From Actinopolyspora lacussalsi (lineage in GTDB: Bacteria; Actinomycetota; Actinomycetes; Mycobacteriales; Pseudonocardiaceae), in NCBI GenBank assembly GCA_030803735.1, contig JAURUC010000001.1, positions 2,683,501 to 2,747,500 on the forward strand: a DNA stretch of 64,000 nucleotides, given 5' to 3'. The notes beneath the pieces are model-generated. The model did no database searches. It was not told the DNA's origin and saw only the letters and a list, made by a program, of their open reading frames with translations. Every line of letters begins with the position of its first letter. Within the stretch, counting starts at the first letter, position 1. The position numbers were made by a program, and so were the translations under genes. Shown one piece after another: positions 35,087 to 43,779 of this stretch.

Positions 35087-35725
35087 GTGGGAAGCGAGTT
35101 ATGCCGGGCTTCCTCATGCGAAAGTGGGAGGAAAGGGCCGCACAGAGCCGACCAGGGGTTTCTGTGCGAGGGATGCCGGAATCATCTCGTAAGTAATCTG
35201 CGGGTATTACCCACGTTGCATTCCGACTGCAACAGGGGTGGGGGTTCGAAAGAAGTAAGGGTAGTACGGAAACGTCCGCGGCGAGCCACCAACATCGACT
35301 CTTCGATCAACGCGACCACCGCCGAGATACGCTCTTCCATTCTCACGGTCCTCGCCTCCTGGGCGGGGCTCGTCACCGAGGAACGGCGGTTGACGCCACC
35401 CGAGCGAGACATTTCCGCACTCGCGTGCTTCCTGGTTCGTCACACCGACTGGTTGGCCCGTCATCCCGCCGCGGGTGATCTGGTGGACGAGATCCGACAG
35501 CTCGAGCGCACCGCACGTGGCATCGCCTACCCGGACGACGGCAGACGCGTACGTATCGGTTACTGCCCCGATTCCGACTGCGCGGGCGAGCTGTTCGCCC
35601 TCATTCGCCCTCATGGTGAAATCCCCCCCTCCGAAATCGTCTGCACGACTTCTCCCACACATTCGTGGCCGGTCACTTGGTGGTCGAAACTCGCCCGTCG
35701 GATACGAAGCAGCGAAGGAGAATGA
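35087..35725 (+). CDS. OvmZ-like zinc-ribbon regulatory protein
   Basis: 212 aa. Cysteine pairs C6/C11 and C27/C30 at the N-terminus form a zinc-ribbon-like site; a helical core follows (ILTVLASWAGLVTEERRL, LACFLVRHTDWLARHPAA, DLVDEIRQLERTARGIAYP), then a second C-x4-C ribbon (GYCPDSDCAGEL). This is the layout of OvmZ-type proteins found beside secondary-metabolite regulators, including the oviedomycin cluster. GTG 35087 follows GGAGG by 7 nt. Its stop overlaps the next ATG (ATGA), so the pair is coupled. Divergent from the biosynthetic cluster, it may regulate it. Confidence 0.78.
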   Translation: MGSELCRASSCESGRKGPHRADQGFLCEGCRNHLVSNLRVLPTLHSDCNRGGGSKEVRVVRKRPRRATNIDSSINATTAEIRSSILTVLASWAGLVTEERRLTPPERDISALACFLVRHTDWLARHPAAGDLVDEIRQLERTARGIAYPDDGRRVRIGYCPDSDCAGELFALIRPHGEIPPSEIVCTTSPTHSWPVTWWSKLARRIRSSEGE

Positions 35726-35910
35726 ATTTGGATCGTGAAGTTCCGGTAGCCGGTTTGACAGCCGATGACATAGCCACCATATGGCGTATTCCCAAGGGCA
35801 CCATCTATCGTTATGCGCACAAGCACGGCTGGCGTCGCTACACCGATTCCGGCCGTACTTATTATCATCCCAACGACGTCACCACCGTCCTGGACGACCT
35901 GGCTCAGTAG
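35722..35910 (+). CDS. OvmW-like small helix-turn-helix protein
   Basis: 62 aa. GLTADDIATIWRIPKGTIYRY is a MerR/excisionase-type helix-turn-helix and GWRRYTDSGRTYYHPNDVT its wing; this is the usual small partner of OvmZ. ATG 35722 overlaps the preceding stop by 4 bp and is preceded by AAGGAGA. The two genes probably act together as a DNA-binding unit. The target is unknown; the nearest candidate is the meroterpenoid cluster. Confidence 0.78.
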   Translation: MNLDREVPVAGLTADDIATIWRIPKGTIYRYAHKHGWRRYTDSGRTYYHPNDVTTVLDDLAQ

Positions 35911-36335
35911 CCTCACCGGAGGCAGCGGGACCAACAGTCTTTCCGATTCCGCCGTGGGACGAACACGAGTACTTCGCTCGCATTCCAATGCGGGCTGACC
36001 CAATGGGTCACGGCTCGCCCGAACTCGTCAAACGATCGCCGGATCCGAACGATCGAACGCGTTCCGGCCGCGAAGGTCGCAACGGAATCCACTGCGTCGA
36101 GCCAATCGTTCTCGCGCGCCTGTGACCGATGATGCCGCCGCGGCCGGTTCCGGAAGACCGGTATCGCCCCGAACACTTCCGAAACTCCATCGACCCGGTG
36201 GCGCTCGTGTTCGGGGAATCGACTTCCGGATTTCAGACGACTTCGTTCGATTCTCCGGATGCCTCCCTACGCACTTCGGGGTCATGATTCGCTCCGAACA
36301 ACCGGCCGCCGCGATCGAAAATTCGGCCCGCGAAC
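35911..36335. other. Intergenic spacer between convergent genes
   Basis: About 425 bp between the OvmW-like stop and the alpha/beta hydrolase stop. GC is slightly lower than in neighbouring genes. Nothing recognisable was found in either strand. Confidence 0.4.
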
Positions 36336-37202
36336 TCAGCCCAGCACTCGCCCGAGGAAGCCGCGCAGGTAGCCCGCGACGACGTCCAGATGGCTCTCCA
36401 GGAGGAAGTGACCACCGTCGATCAGGTGTACCTCCGCGTCCTCGGCGTCACGGGTGAAGGCCCGCGCACCATCCGGGCCGAAGATCTCGTCGTTGCGTCC
36501 CCACACGGCGAGCACCGGCACTCCGCTGGTGCGCAGGAACTCGTGCAGCAACGGGTAGAGCGGGCGGTTGTTCGGATAGTCGCGGAACAGCGCCAGCTGG
36601 ACCTCGTCGTTGCCCTCACGGGAGACGAGGGCGAAGTCGTGCTCCCAGGTGTCCGGACTGACCACGCTCGGATCGGGCACGCCGTGCACGTACTGCCAGC
36701 GGATGGCGTCGTGACTCAGCGCGGCGCGGAGCGCCGGTTCGGTCTCGGGGCCGGGATTCGCCGCGTACGCCCAGACATCGGCCCAGAAGGACTCGACGAA
36801 ACCGTCCTCGTAGCCGTTGCCGTTCTGGGTGACCACGGCGGAGATCCGTTCGGGGTGCTTGAGTGCGAGACGCCATCCGATGGGAGCGCCGTAGTCCTGG
36901 ACGTAGAGGGTGTAGCGGCTCAGGCCCAGCTGGTCGAGGAGTCCGTCGGTGAGTTCGGCGAGGGCGTCGAAAGTGTACTCGAACTCCTCCACTCCGGGGG
37001 CGGCCGAGCGGCCGAAGCCGAGGTGGTCCGGCGCGATGACGTGGTAATCCCCTGCCAGCAGCGGGATGAGCTCACGGAACATGAAAGAGCTGGTCGGGTA
37101 GCCGTGCAGCAGCACGATCGTGGGGGCCTCGGCCGGCCCTGCCTCGCGGTAGAAGATCTCGTGGCCGTCGACGGTGGTGGTCCGGTGGTGCACCGAGCTC
37201 AT
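36336..37202 (-). CDS. Alpha/beta hydrolase with Asp nucleophile (dehalogenase/epoxide hydrolase type)
   Basis: 288 aa. The nucleophile elbow V-Q-D103-Y-G-A-P places an aspartate, not serine, at the catalytic position, with probable acid D238 (GRNDEIFG) and base H265 (IDGGHFLLESH); HGYPTSSFMF near residue 33 carries the oxyanion hole. This pattern belongs to haloalkane/haloacetate dehalogenases and epoxide hydrolases. ATG 37202 follows AAGGGG; a TTG further upstream is weaker. It is divergent from a CGNR regulator with an 102-bp spacer flanked by GGTTA/TAACC repeats, and is probably its target. Confidence 0.85.
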   Translation of the reverse strand: MSSVHHRTTTVDGHEIFYREAGPAEAPTIVLLHGYPTSSFMFRELIPLLAGDYHVIAPDHLGFGRSAAPGVEEFEYTFDALAELTDGLLDQLGLSRYTLYVQDYGAPIGWRLALKHPERISAVVTQNGNGYEDGFVESFWADVWAYAANPGPETEPALRAALSHDAIRWQYVHGVPDPSVVSPDTWEHDFALVSREGNDEVQLALFRDYPNNRPLYPLLHEFLRTSGVPVLAVWGRNDEIFGPDGARAFTRDAEDAEVHLIDGGHFLLESHLDVVAGYLRGFLGRVLG

Positions 37203-37304
37203 TTCTAACCCCTTCAAGGTTTTTATGTGGTTAACTTTGGCTATGGAAGCACGGTTGGGCTAACCTGTCAAAGAACTCGAACCAGTTAGAGAGAGCGATA
37301 CCCG

Positions 37305-37784
37305 ATGGACGCGCTGCTGGACCTGCTCAACAGCAGGCCACTGGTGAACGGCGAGGAGCAGGACGCGCTCGGCGACCCCGCCGAAGGCAAGCGCTGGGCG
37401 CGGGAGCACGGCGGCGAAGGCAGCCTCGAAGAACTGGCGCTGCTGCGCCGGACGCGGGACGCCCTGCGGGACGTGGTGCTGGGGGAGAGCTCGCCCGAGG
37501 CGTTGAGCCCGCTGCTCGAAGGGGTCCACCGAACGCCGGAGTTCACTTCGGACGGTCTGCGGTGGACTCTCAGCACTCCCCCGCACGCCCGGTTGCCAGC
37601 CGAGGTGGTCCTGGCTTGGGCCGAGACCGAGGAAGAGCTTCCGGGCCGACTACGCCCCTGCGCCAACGACGAGTGCCGACTGTTCCTGCTCGACCGCAGC
37701 CGCGCCAACCGCGCCCGCTGGTGCTCGATGGCTGTTTGCGGCAACCGCGCGAAAGCACGGCGTCACTACGAGCGCACCCGCTAG
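37305..37784 (+). CDS. CGNR zinc-finger transcriptional regulator
   Basis: 159 aa. The C-terminal CGNR finger has C119 and C124 (CANDEC) and C140 and C145 (WCSMAVCGNRAKARRHYER); the N-terminal part matches the ABATE-type stress/ligand domain in a short form. These proteins are DNA-binding regulators. The divergent hydrolase at 37202 is the likely target. ATG 37305 follows GAGAGAG. Confidence 0.88.
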   Translation: MDALLDLLNSRPLVNGEEQDALGDPAEGKRWAREHGGEGSLEELALLRRTRDALRDVVLGESSPEALSPLLEGVHRTPEFTSDGLRWTLSTPPHARLPAEVVLAWAETEEELPGRLRPCANDECRLFLLDRSRANRARWCSMAVCGNRAKARRHYERTR

Positions 37785-37837
37785 TCGTACCGGTTCCGGG
37801 CGCACTACTGAAGCGGCCCTTCTGGAAGGGATTTGGA

Positions 37838-37912
37838 TGGTGCGCGATGCTGGGTTTGAACCAGCGACCTCTACCGTGTCAAGGTAGCGCTCTCCCGCTG
37901 AGCTAATCGCGC
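37838..37912 (-). tRNA. tRNA-Val (GAC), CCA encoded
   Basis: Cloverleaf is complete: acceptor GCGCGAT (37912-37906) pairs with ATCGCGC (37848-37842), discriminator A, encoded CCA (37840-37838). The D arm is GCTC/GAGC, the anticodon stem CTACC/GGTAG encloses TTGACAC giving anticodon GAC, and the T arm has GTTCAAA. No intron. Confidence 0.97.
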
Positions 37913-38044
37913 TCGGGTATTCGGACGGTGGATGCTCCGTTCGGAGCATTGCCAGCTCATCGCCGAACACGAAACATCGTACCGGTCGTGACGGTCGTCC
38001 TTGACACGGGGTCCACCCTTCACCGACGGGTTAGGCTGCCCGGC

Positions 38045-38479
38045 GTGTCCGACTTTCCCGATCCACCCCCGAAACGCGCCGACTTCAACGTGTTGTGGCC
38101 GATCACGACCCGTTGGAGCGATAACGACTCCTACGGCCACGTGAACAACGTGGTGCACTACTCCTGGTTCGACACCGCCGTGAACGGCTGGCTGATGCGG
38201 GCCACCGGAACCGACATCCGCGAGCTGCCCGCGATCGGCATGGTCGCCGAGACCGGCTGCCGGTACCTCTCCGAGCTGAGCTTTCCCGACGATGTCGAGG
38301 TGGGGATCGGGCTGCGGCGGCTGGGCAACTCCAGCGTCACCTACGGGCTGGCGGTGTTCGGCAACGGCAGCGAGCAACCCGCCTCGCTGGGACGGTTCGT
38401 GCACGTCTACGTGGACCGCGAGACCCACACCACCCTTCCAGTGCCGGAGGAGATCCGCGCCGCGCTGCGCTCGCTGTGA
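38045..38479 (+). CDS. Acyl-CoA thioesterase (4HBT hotdog family)
   Basis: 144-aa hotdog-fold thioesterase. WPITTRWSDNDSYGHVNNVVHY (split here: TTRWSDNDSYGHVNN) contains the 4HBT motif with D26 and D28; the rest forms the beta-sheet with the usual SLGRFVHVYVDRETH strand. GTG 38045 is the best family start; the open frame to 37928 overlaps the tRNA flank. The substrate is some acyl-CoA; nothing nearby specifies it. Confidence 0.85.
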   Translation: MSDFPDPPPKRADFNVLWPITTRWSDNDSYGHVNNVVHYSWFDTAVNGWLMRATGTDIRELPAIGMVAETGCRYLSELSFPDDVEVGIGLRRLGNSSVTYGLAVFGNGSEQPASLGRFVHVYVDRETHTTLPVPEEIRAALRSL

Positions 38480-38515
38480 TCGCCCGCTCGTCGTGGCGGT
38501 GACCGGAAGCCGCGT

Positions 38516-38935
38516 TCAACAGGGCTCGGGCGCACCGCCCGCCCTCGGCCACACCACGCGGGCGCCGATGTGACTGCCGAAGCGGAACCGGCGCGCGGCC
38601 TGCTCCGGCTCGGCGACCCGCATCCGCACGGTGCCGTCGACGGCCACGACCTCGGCGTGATCCTCGAAGGCCATGCCCCACGCCGCGACGCGGGCGTCCA
38701 CCCGCTCGCCGTACTCGCGCACCACCGCGAACACCCTGGGCGCGGTATCGGTGACCATGCCGCTCATCAACTCCGCGAACTCGGACTCCCCGCACAGCGG
38801 CGGCATGTCCGTCGGATCGACCACGTGGGCGTCCAACGGATGCGCGAGTGATCCGTTTCTGCCGTTTCGCCCCGCGTCCGGCGAGTCTCCCGTGGCTGGT
38901 TCCTCGAACTCCTGGCCGGTGGACGTCCCCGTCAT
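38516..38935 (-). CDS. Hypothetical actinobacterial protein beside an XRE/DUF397 pair
   Basis: 139 aa from ATG 38935, preceded by AAGGG; a GTG at 38956 is the alternative. The N-terminus is disordered and acidic. The core (ESEFAELMSGMVTDTAPRVF, AWGMAFEDHAEVVAVDG) looks like a small alpha/beta domain. Not recognised as a named family. Proteins of this kind often stand divergently next to XRE-DUF5753/DUF397 pairs in actinomycetes, as here, and may be the regulated partner. Confidence 0.65.
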   Translation of the reverse strand: MTGTSTGQEFEEPATGDSPDAGRNGRNGSLAHPLDAHVVDPTDMPPLCGESEFAELMSGMVTDTAPRVFAVVREYGERVDARVAAWGMAFEDHAEVVAVDGTVRMRVAEPEQAARRFRFGSHIGARVVWPRAGGAPEPC

Positions 38936-39062
38936 GTTGCGCATCCCTTCGGTCACATATTGTGCAACTCGTTGCTCAGCAATTTACACTGGAAATTCCG
39001 ATAGAAAAGTCCTTTGCGGCGGAATTACTCCGCACGAGGGACAGCTACGGACGACACGAGCG

Positions 39063-39920
39063 ATGGGACAGACTGCTGACGTGACTGAGGAAGATCCAGG
39101 GCCGGTCGTGCAGCGGATCCTACTGGGCGCCGAACTGCGCGAGGCCCGCGAGAACAGCGGTTTGTCCACAGCGGATGCGACCAAGCGGCTCGGTTGGTAC
39201 GCGGGCAAGCTCTCGAAGGTCGAGCAGGGCGACAAGAGCGTCACCGACAGGGAACTGTCGAAGGCGATCGACGTCTTCGGCATCACGCGGGAGCGCGCGG
39301 AGGCCCTCAAGGAACTGGCCACGGAAGCGCGACGCAAACTGCCACCCGCACGTGTCCCCGAGTGGGCGACCAAGTACGTCAACCTGATCGCCGCCGCGAC
39401 CGAGCTCAAACTGTTCTTCCCCGACTCGTTCCCGGGAACCGTGCAGACGTTCGAGTACGCCCACGCCATACTGAGCAGCGCGGTCATAGTCGCCCCGGCG
39501 GATGTGGACCGCATGGCCGAAGAGCGTTCCAAGCGCGCGGAACGTCTGATGAACAGCGAGGCGACGCGACTCTGGCTGGTAATCGGTGAAGAGGCTCTAC
39601 ACCGCGAGATCGGTGGAAAGGCCGTGTTGCGCGGTCAGCTCGAACAAATGAGAAGTCTCGCTGAGACGCCCAACACCACCGTGCAAATCATCCCGTTCGA
39701 CGGCGGCGCACACGCATGTCACGGCACGGCTTTCACGATCATCACGTTGCTGGAGGGGCGGCCCGGTATCGTTTACAGCGAAGGCTTGACCGGTAGCGAC
39801 TACCTCGGACGCGAGCACGTTCGGGTCTACAACCTCGCCTATGACAACCTGCGCGCGGCCGCACTGAGCCCACAGAAGACGCTCGAAGCCATCAATCGGC
39901 GCATCGAGGAACTGAGCTAG
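39063..39920 (+). CDS. XRE-family regulator with DUF5753
   Basis: 285 aa. HTH at about residues 17-75 (ILLGAELREARENSGLSTADA, GWYAGKLSKVEQGDKSVT), then a DUF5753 domain (about 95-275: EATRLWLVIGEEALHREIGG, NTTVQIIPFDGGAHACHGTAF). These pair with a DUF397 protein; BldB/AbaA-related systems influence development and antibiotic production in streptomycetes. ATG 39063 is chosen since the upstream part of the frame lies in the spacer and the divergent gene. The DUF397 gene follows after 9 bp. Confidence 0.9.
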   Translation: MGQTADVTEEDPGPVVQRILLGAELREARENSGLSTADATKRLGWYAGKLSKVEQGDKSVTDRELSKAIDVFGITRERAEALKELATEARRKLPPARVPEWATKYVNLIAAATELKLFFPDSFPGTVQTFEYAHAILSSAVIVAPADVDRMAEERSKRAERLMNSEATRLWLVIGEEALHREIGGKAVLRGQLEQMRSLAETPNTTVQIIPFDGGAHACHGTAFTIITLLEGRPGIVYSEGLTGSDYLGREHVRVYNLAYDNLRAAALSPQKTLEAINRRIEELS

Positions 39921-39929
39921 GAGCAGCAC

Positions 39930-40133
39930 ATGCTCGAAACGCGGAATCACGACGAGCCGAACTGGCACAAGTCCAGCTTCAGCGGGGGCGCGGAGAACTG
40001 CGTCGAGGTCGCGCACGACGCGACGGGCTGGCGGCTGCGCGACTCCAAGAACCCCGACGGACCCCACCACCACTTCACCCACACCCAGTGGACCAACTTC
40101 CTCCACCACCTCCACCACAACCGACTCGGCTGA
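39930..40133 (+). CDS. DUF397 protein
   Basis: 67 aa with the complete DUF397 signature: NWHKSSFSGGAENCVEVA at the start, WRLRDSKNPDGP in the middle and FTHTQWTNFLHHL at the end. It is the partner of the XRE protein at 39063, 9 bp downstream, GGAGCAG ahead of ATG. It probably acts by binding or inhibiting the regulator. The C-terminus is unusually rich in histidine (HHHFTHT, HHLHHN). Confidence 0.9.
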   Translation: MLETRNHDEPNWHKSSFSGGAENCVEVAHDATGWRLRDSKNPDGPHHHFTHTQWTNFLHHLHHNRLG

Positions 40134-40201
40134 CTCCGGGCCGAACCTCCCGGACCGCCTCACGGACCGGGACTGTCGGTGCCGCGTGGTGGAGTGCCCG
40201 C

Positions 40202-40312
40202 ATGGCAGCGAGGTTCAAGGCGATCGCGCTGGACGCGGTGGACCACCAGGCACTCGCCGACTGGTGGTGCACCGCGATCGGCTACCGCCGCAGGGACGAA
40301 CCCGGTTTCACG
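40202..40312 (+). pseudogene. Truncated VOC (glyoxalase-like) protein remnant
   Basis: ATG 40202 opens MAARFKAIALDAVDHQALAD followed by WWCTAIGYRRRDE, a clear N-terminal betaalphabeta unit of VOC-family proteins. Similarity stops near residue 36; the frame then runs antisense through the 3' end of the neighbouring membrane-protein gene to 40492. The remaining about 80 residues of a VOC domain are absent, so the gene is truncated at a junction near 40310. Confidence 0.65.
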
Positions 40313-40448
40313 CTCGCCCTTCTGAAACTGCCCTCATTCGGCGCGCCCCGCGCACCACCAGACCGAAGCTCGCGGCGGCCAGCAGCGCGAACAACGGGAT
40401 GTGGACCTCGTAACCGGAACGCGCTCGCCACAGTTCCCACAGCCCCCA

Positions 40449-41225
40449 CTACGCCAGAACGACGAGCACGGCCAGCACCACCGAGGCACTGAGAGCCGGC
40501 AACAGCACCGAAACCGGTCCGACTGGGTAGATCACCCGCATCATGCGGACCAGGAACCACCCCTGCACCAGCAGGAGCACGGCGAGCACGCAGTGGATGG
40601 CGACGATGAGGCTCGCGGGTTCCTGCTGTACAGACATGCCGATTCCGAGCCAGGCGCCCCAGTAGTGCATCCACACCCACCAGAAGACCAGCACGAAGCA
40701 GATCCCCAGCACCTCCGCCCCGAAGGTCGCTGTCCTGGAAGTGGGTCGAGGTGCCCTAGAACGACCGTGACGGCCGAGCTCGAAGCGCACCACCGAGGCG
40801 TAGCCGAGCGCGCTCAGCAGCGGAAGCAACAGGAGCTCCGTCAACCAGCCCGCGTTCGAATCCAGCGCGTACCGCAGCAGCGCCCCCGTCGGCAGCACGA
40901 ACAGCGCGGCCACTCCGAGGCTCACCAACGCGGTGGCGACCGGCCGGGCGACCCCGCACAGCCACATCGCACGGGTCGTGAACCACAGGTACCCCAGCGC
41001 CACCGCGGCGATGAAGCAGGAGAGGAACGCCCGCAAGAGCACGCCACCCACCCCGGGCTGCGAGGACGTGGTGGTCACGTCGAGCAACGTGCCCTGCAGC
41101 CAGAGCAGGTGCAGCGAGCGGACGAGCATCACGAACATGCCCCCCAGCAGCGCGGCGGTGATCACCGGGCCCGGTGGGGGTCGTCCTGGTCTCTCGAGAT
41201 CGTCGGCGATGTCGTCAGTACTCAT
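40449..41225 (-). CDS. Polytopic membrane protein, unknown function, probably nonsense-truncated
   Basis: 258 aa with about seven membrane segments; not recognised as a named family. ATG 41225 (MSTDDIADDLERPG) is preferred over a GTG three codons upstream. The stop is TAG at 40449-40451; the same frame then stays open for 46 codons (40448-40311) to TGA, encoding WGLWELWRARSGYE and a hydrophobic segment HIPLFALLAAASFG that looks like a natural last helix. A W-to-amber change would explain this. The 3' end meets the truncated VOC gene. Confidence 0.65.
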   Translation of the reverse strand: MSTDDIADDLERPGRPPPGPVITAALLGGMFVMLVRSLHLLWLQGTLLDVTTTSSQPGVGGVLLRAFLSCFIAAVALGYLWFTTRAMWLCGVARPVATALVSLGVAALFVLPTGALLRYALDSNAGWLTELLLLPLLSALGYASVVRFELGRHGRSRAPRPTSRTATFGAEVLGICFVLVFWWVWMHYWGAWLGIGMSVQQEPASLIVAIHCVLAVLLLVQGWFLVRMMRVIYPVGPVSVLLPALSASVVLAVLVVLA

Positions 41226-41582
41226 GACCGCCACCGGAACAGAGTCCGCTCCGTACCGAACAGAGCGAAACTACTCACCGAACCCCTGTCCGCTTTCGCG
41301 GAGTGCTCTTCCGGCCGACCCTCTCTCGGGGCTTCCGGCACCACGGCGGCACGGGCACGGCGGCACCACTACGGACCACTGCACCCGCAGCGACACCGCC
41401 GCCCACCACACCTGGGCGGCAGGCCCCGCGAGAACTCGACGGGCGACTGGGGAAAACCCCACGTCCTCCGACTCCCGGCAAGAAGAGGGTGGCCCCGCGC
41501 CGAATCCCACGGCGCCGGACCACCCGATCACTCACCGGCCGGACTCCGCCTCACCGGCCGAACGACACGGCCGGTGTCCGGC
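41226..41582. other. Spacer between membrane-protein gene and MMPL gene
   Basis: About 357 bp. The right part is the promoter side of the 41225 gene's neighbour; a terminator hairpin for the MMPL gene is at 41552-41576. No coding sequence recognised. Confidence 0.4.
41552..41576 (-). terminator. Stem-loop terminator after MMPL transporter
   Basis: Perfect 9-bp stem CACCGGCCG (41552-41560) / CGGCCGGTG (41568-41576) with a 7-nt loop, 6 bp beyond the MMPL stop. Confidence 0.55.
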
Positions 41583-43772
41583 TCACGAACCGACCCCGGC
41601 CCGCTGCTTCTCGTCGGAGCCGCTCCCGTCGTCGGACTCGCCGCTGTCGGTGATCGCGTTGCCCTCGACGTCGAGGGCGGGCAGCCACCCCAGCCAGCGG
41701 GGCAGCCACCACGCGGCCCTGCCGAGCAGCGCCAACGCCGCGGGCATCAGGACCATGCGGACCACGAAGGCGTCCACCAGGATGCCGATCGCCAGGGCGA
41801 AGGCGATGGACTTGATGGTGGCGTTGCCCGCCGGAACGAACCCGGCGAACACCGAGAACATGATCAGCGCCGCCGCGACCACGACAGGTGCCGCCTGCCG
41901 GAAGCCGCTCACGATCGCGTCGCGGGCCGCGTGTCCCTTGTGGTACGCCTCGTGCATCCGGGACACCAGGAAGATCTGGTAGTCCATCGCCAGTCCGAAC
42001 AGGATGCCGATCATCAGGATCGGGGTGAGGCTGATCAGCGGCCCGGTGTCGTCGAGGTTGACCACGTTGCTCAGCCAGCCCCACTGGAACACCGCCACGG
42101 TCGCGCCGAGCGCGGCTCCCAGCGTCAGCAGGAAGCCGAGCACGCCGACCAGCGGCACCAGGATCGAACGGAACACCAGCACCAGCAGGATCAGAGCCAA
42201 CCCCACGACCAGCACGAGGTAGATCGGCAGCGCCTGGTCCAGCGAGTGCGCGACGTCGACGCTGACGGCGGTGGTTCCGGTCACGTAGCTCTCGGCACCG
42301 TTGATGCCGTCCAGCTGGTCACGCAGGTCACCGACCAGTTGCTCGGTCTCCGCGCTGGCGGGACCGGACTTCGGGATGACGGTGACCATCGCGGCGTTGC
42401 CCTCGGCGTTGGGCGTGGGCGGTGTGACGGTGGCGACGTCGTCGAGTCCGGCGATCGCCTTAGTGGCTTGCTGCGCGGTACGCGGCGCGTCGTCGCCCTC
42501 GAAGTAGGCGACCAGCGGGCCGTTTACGCCCTCTCCGAAGCTGTCGGCCAGCATCTGCTGCGCTCGGGCCTGCGTGGTGCCCTCGGAGGGGGTCTGCACC
42601 AGCGTGGTCTGCATGGAGGCGGCCGGGATGGCCACCGCGCCGAGCGCGACGAGCGAGATCAGCAGTGCCGGGATCCGACCGCGGGTGACCGCACGGATCC
42701 AGCCGGGGTAGACGGCCCGTTCGGTCTTGGCGTCGGTCTCGGCCGGTGCGGTGCGCTGCTTGCGCGGCAGCACGAGCCGTCCCAGGTAGCTGAGCACGGC
42801 GGGCACCAGGGTGATGGCCACGAGGACGGCCACCACGATGGTCGCCGCCGCCGCCACACCCATCTGGGTGAGGAAGGGAATGCCTACGACCGAGAGCCCG
42901 ACCAGCGCGATGAACACGGTGAGTCCGGCCGTCACCACCGCGGAACCGGCCGTGCCAACGGCGGTGGCGATGGAGGTCCTGATGTCGTTGCCCTGCCGCA
43001 GTTCCTGCCGGTGGCGGTTGATGATGAACAGGGCGTAGTCGATTCCGACGGCCAGCCCCAACATCGTCGCCAGGATGGAGGTGGTGGACTGCAGCTCCAT
43101 GAAGCCGGTGGCGATGCTGACGCCGAGCGCGCCGATCCCCACGCCGACACCGGCGGTGATCAGGTTCATCCCGGCGGCGACCAGCGAGCCGTAGGTGAGG
43201 CTCAGGACCACCAGCGCGGCGATGACGCCGATCGCCTCTCCCGGACCACCGACGGACGGAGTGGCGGTGACGGCCTGGCCGCTCACCTCGACGGTGAACG
43301 CGCCCTGATCGGCCTGCTCGACGGTGTCCAGCATCGCCTCGCGCTGTTGCTCGGTGATCTCACCGATGCCGCCGTCGTAGGTGACCGTGCTGTAGGCGGT
43401 GGTCCGGTCGGGGCTGACCGTGGGAGAGTTCGGGTTCAGCGGGTCGCTGGCCGAGACCACGCCGGGCTGTTCGGACAGTTCGGCGACTAGGCCCTTGATC
43501 TCGGCGGCGTTGGCGGGAGCGGTCAGCTGCTGCCCGTCCGGGGCCCGCATCACCACGCGGGCGGTGGCGCCACCGCCGGTGTCGAACTCCTCCTGGAGCT
43601 TGTCCTGGGCGATGGTGGACTCCTGCCCGGGGATGGAGAAGCTGTCCGAGGTTGGCCCGGAAAGCGTCGCCGCGCCCACGCCACCACCCGCGAGCGCTAT
43701 CAACCAGATCACGACGACGAGCAGTCGGTGCCGTTGGGCACCGAGCCCCAGTCGGTATAACAGGCGTGCCAT
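41583..43772 (-). CDS. MMPL/RND-family membrane transporter
   Basis: 729-aa inner-membrane exporter with two RND halves: TM1 at about 15-35, an extracytoplasmic domain to about 175, a TM block with GLAVGIDYALFIINRHRQEL, a second extracytoplasmic domain, and a TM block with GLAMDYQIFLVSRMHEAY. The G-x-D-Y motifs are the MMPL proton-relay positions. ATG 43772 starts MARLLYRLGLGAQRHR. The TetR gene upstream ends 7 bp before it on the same strand, so they form an operon. Substrates of relatives include lipids and drugs. Confidence 0.92.
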   Translation of the reverse strand: MARLLYRLGLGAQRHRLLVVVIWLIALAGGGVGAATLSGPTSDSFSIPGQESTIAQDKLQEEFDTGGGATARVVMRAPDGQQLTAPANAAEIKGLVAELSEQPGVVSASDPLNPNSPTVSPDRTTAYSTVTYDGGIGEITEQQREAMLDTVEQADQGAFTVEVSGQAVTATPSVGGPGEAIGVIAALVVLSLTYGSLVAAGMNLITAGVGVGIGALGVSIATGFMELQSTTSILATMLGLAVGIDYALFIINRHRQELRQGNDIRTSIATAVGTAGSAVVTAGLTVFIALVGLSVVGIPFLTQMGVAAAATIVVAVLVAITLVPAVLSYLGRLVLPRKQRTAPAETDAKTERAVYPGWIRAVTRGRIPALLISLVALGAVAIPAASMQTTLVQTPSEGTTQARAQQMLADSFGEGVNGPLVAYFEGDDAPRTAQQATKAIAGLDDVATVTPPTPNAEGNAAMVTVIPKSGPASAETEQLVGDLRDQLDGINGAESYVTGTTAVSVDVAHSLDQALPIYLVLVVGLALILLVLVFRSILVPLVGVLGFLLTLGAALGATVAVFQWGWLSNVVNLDDTGPLISLTPILMIGILFGLAMDYQIFLVSRMHEAYHKGHAARDAIVSGFRQAAPVVVAAALIMFSVFAGFVPAGNATIKSIAFALAIGILVDAFVVRMVLMPAALALLGRAAWWLPRWLGWLPALDVEGNAITDSGESDDGSGSDEKQRAGVGS

Positions 43773-43779
43773 GTAGCAG

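Noticed and set aside
40401..43490. A 1029-codon open frame on the plus strand
   Set aside because: It lies antisense to the MMPL gene and reads as Gln/His/Arg/Gly-rich text without any domain, as expected when GC-rich third positions suppress stop codons.
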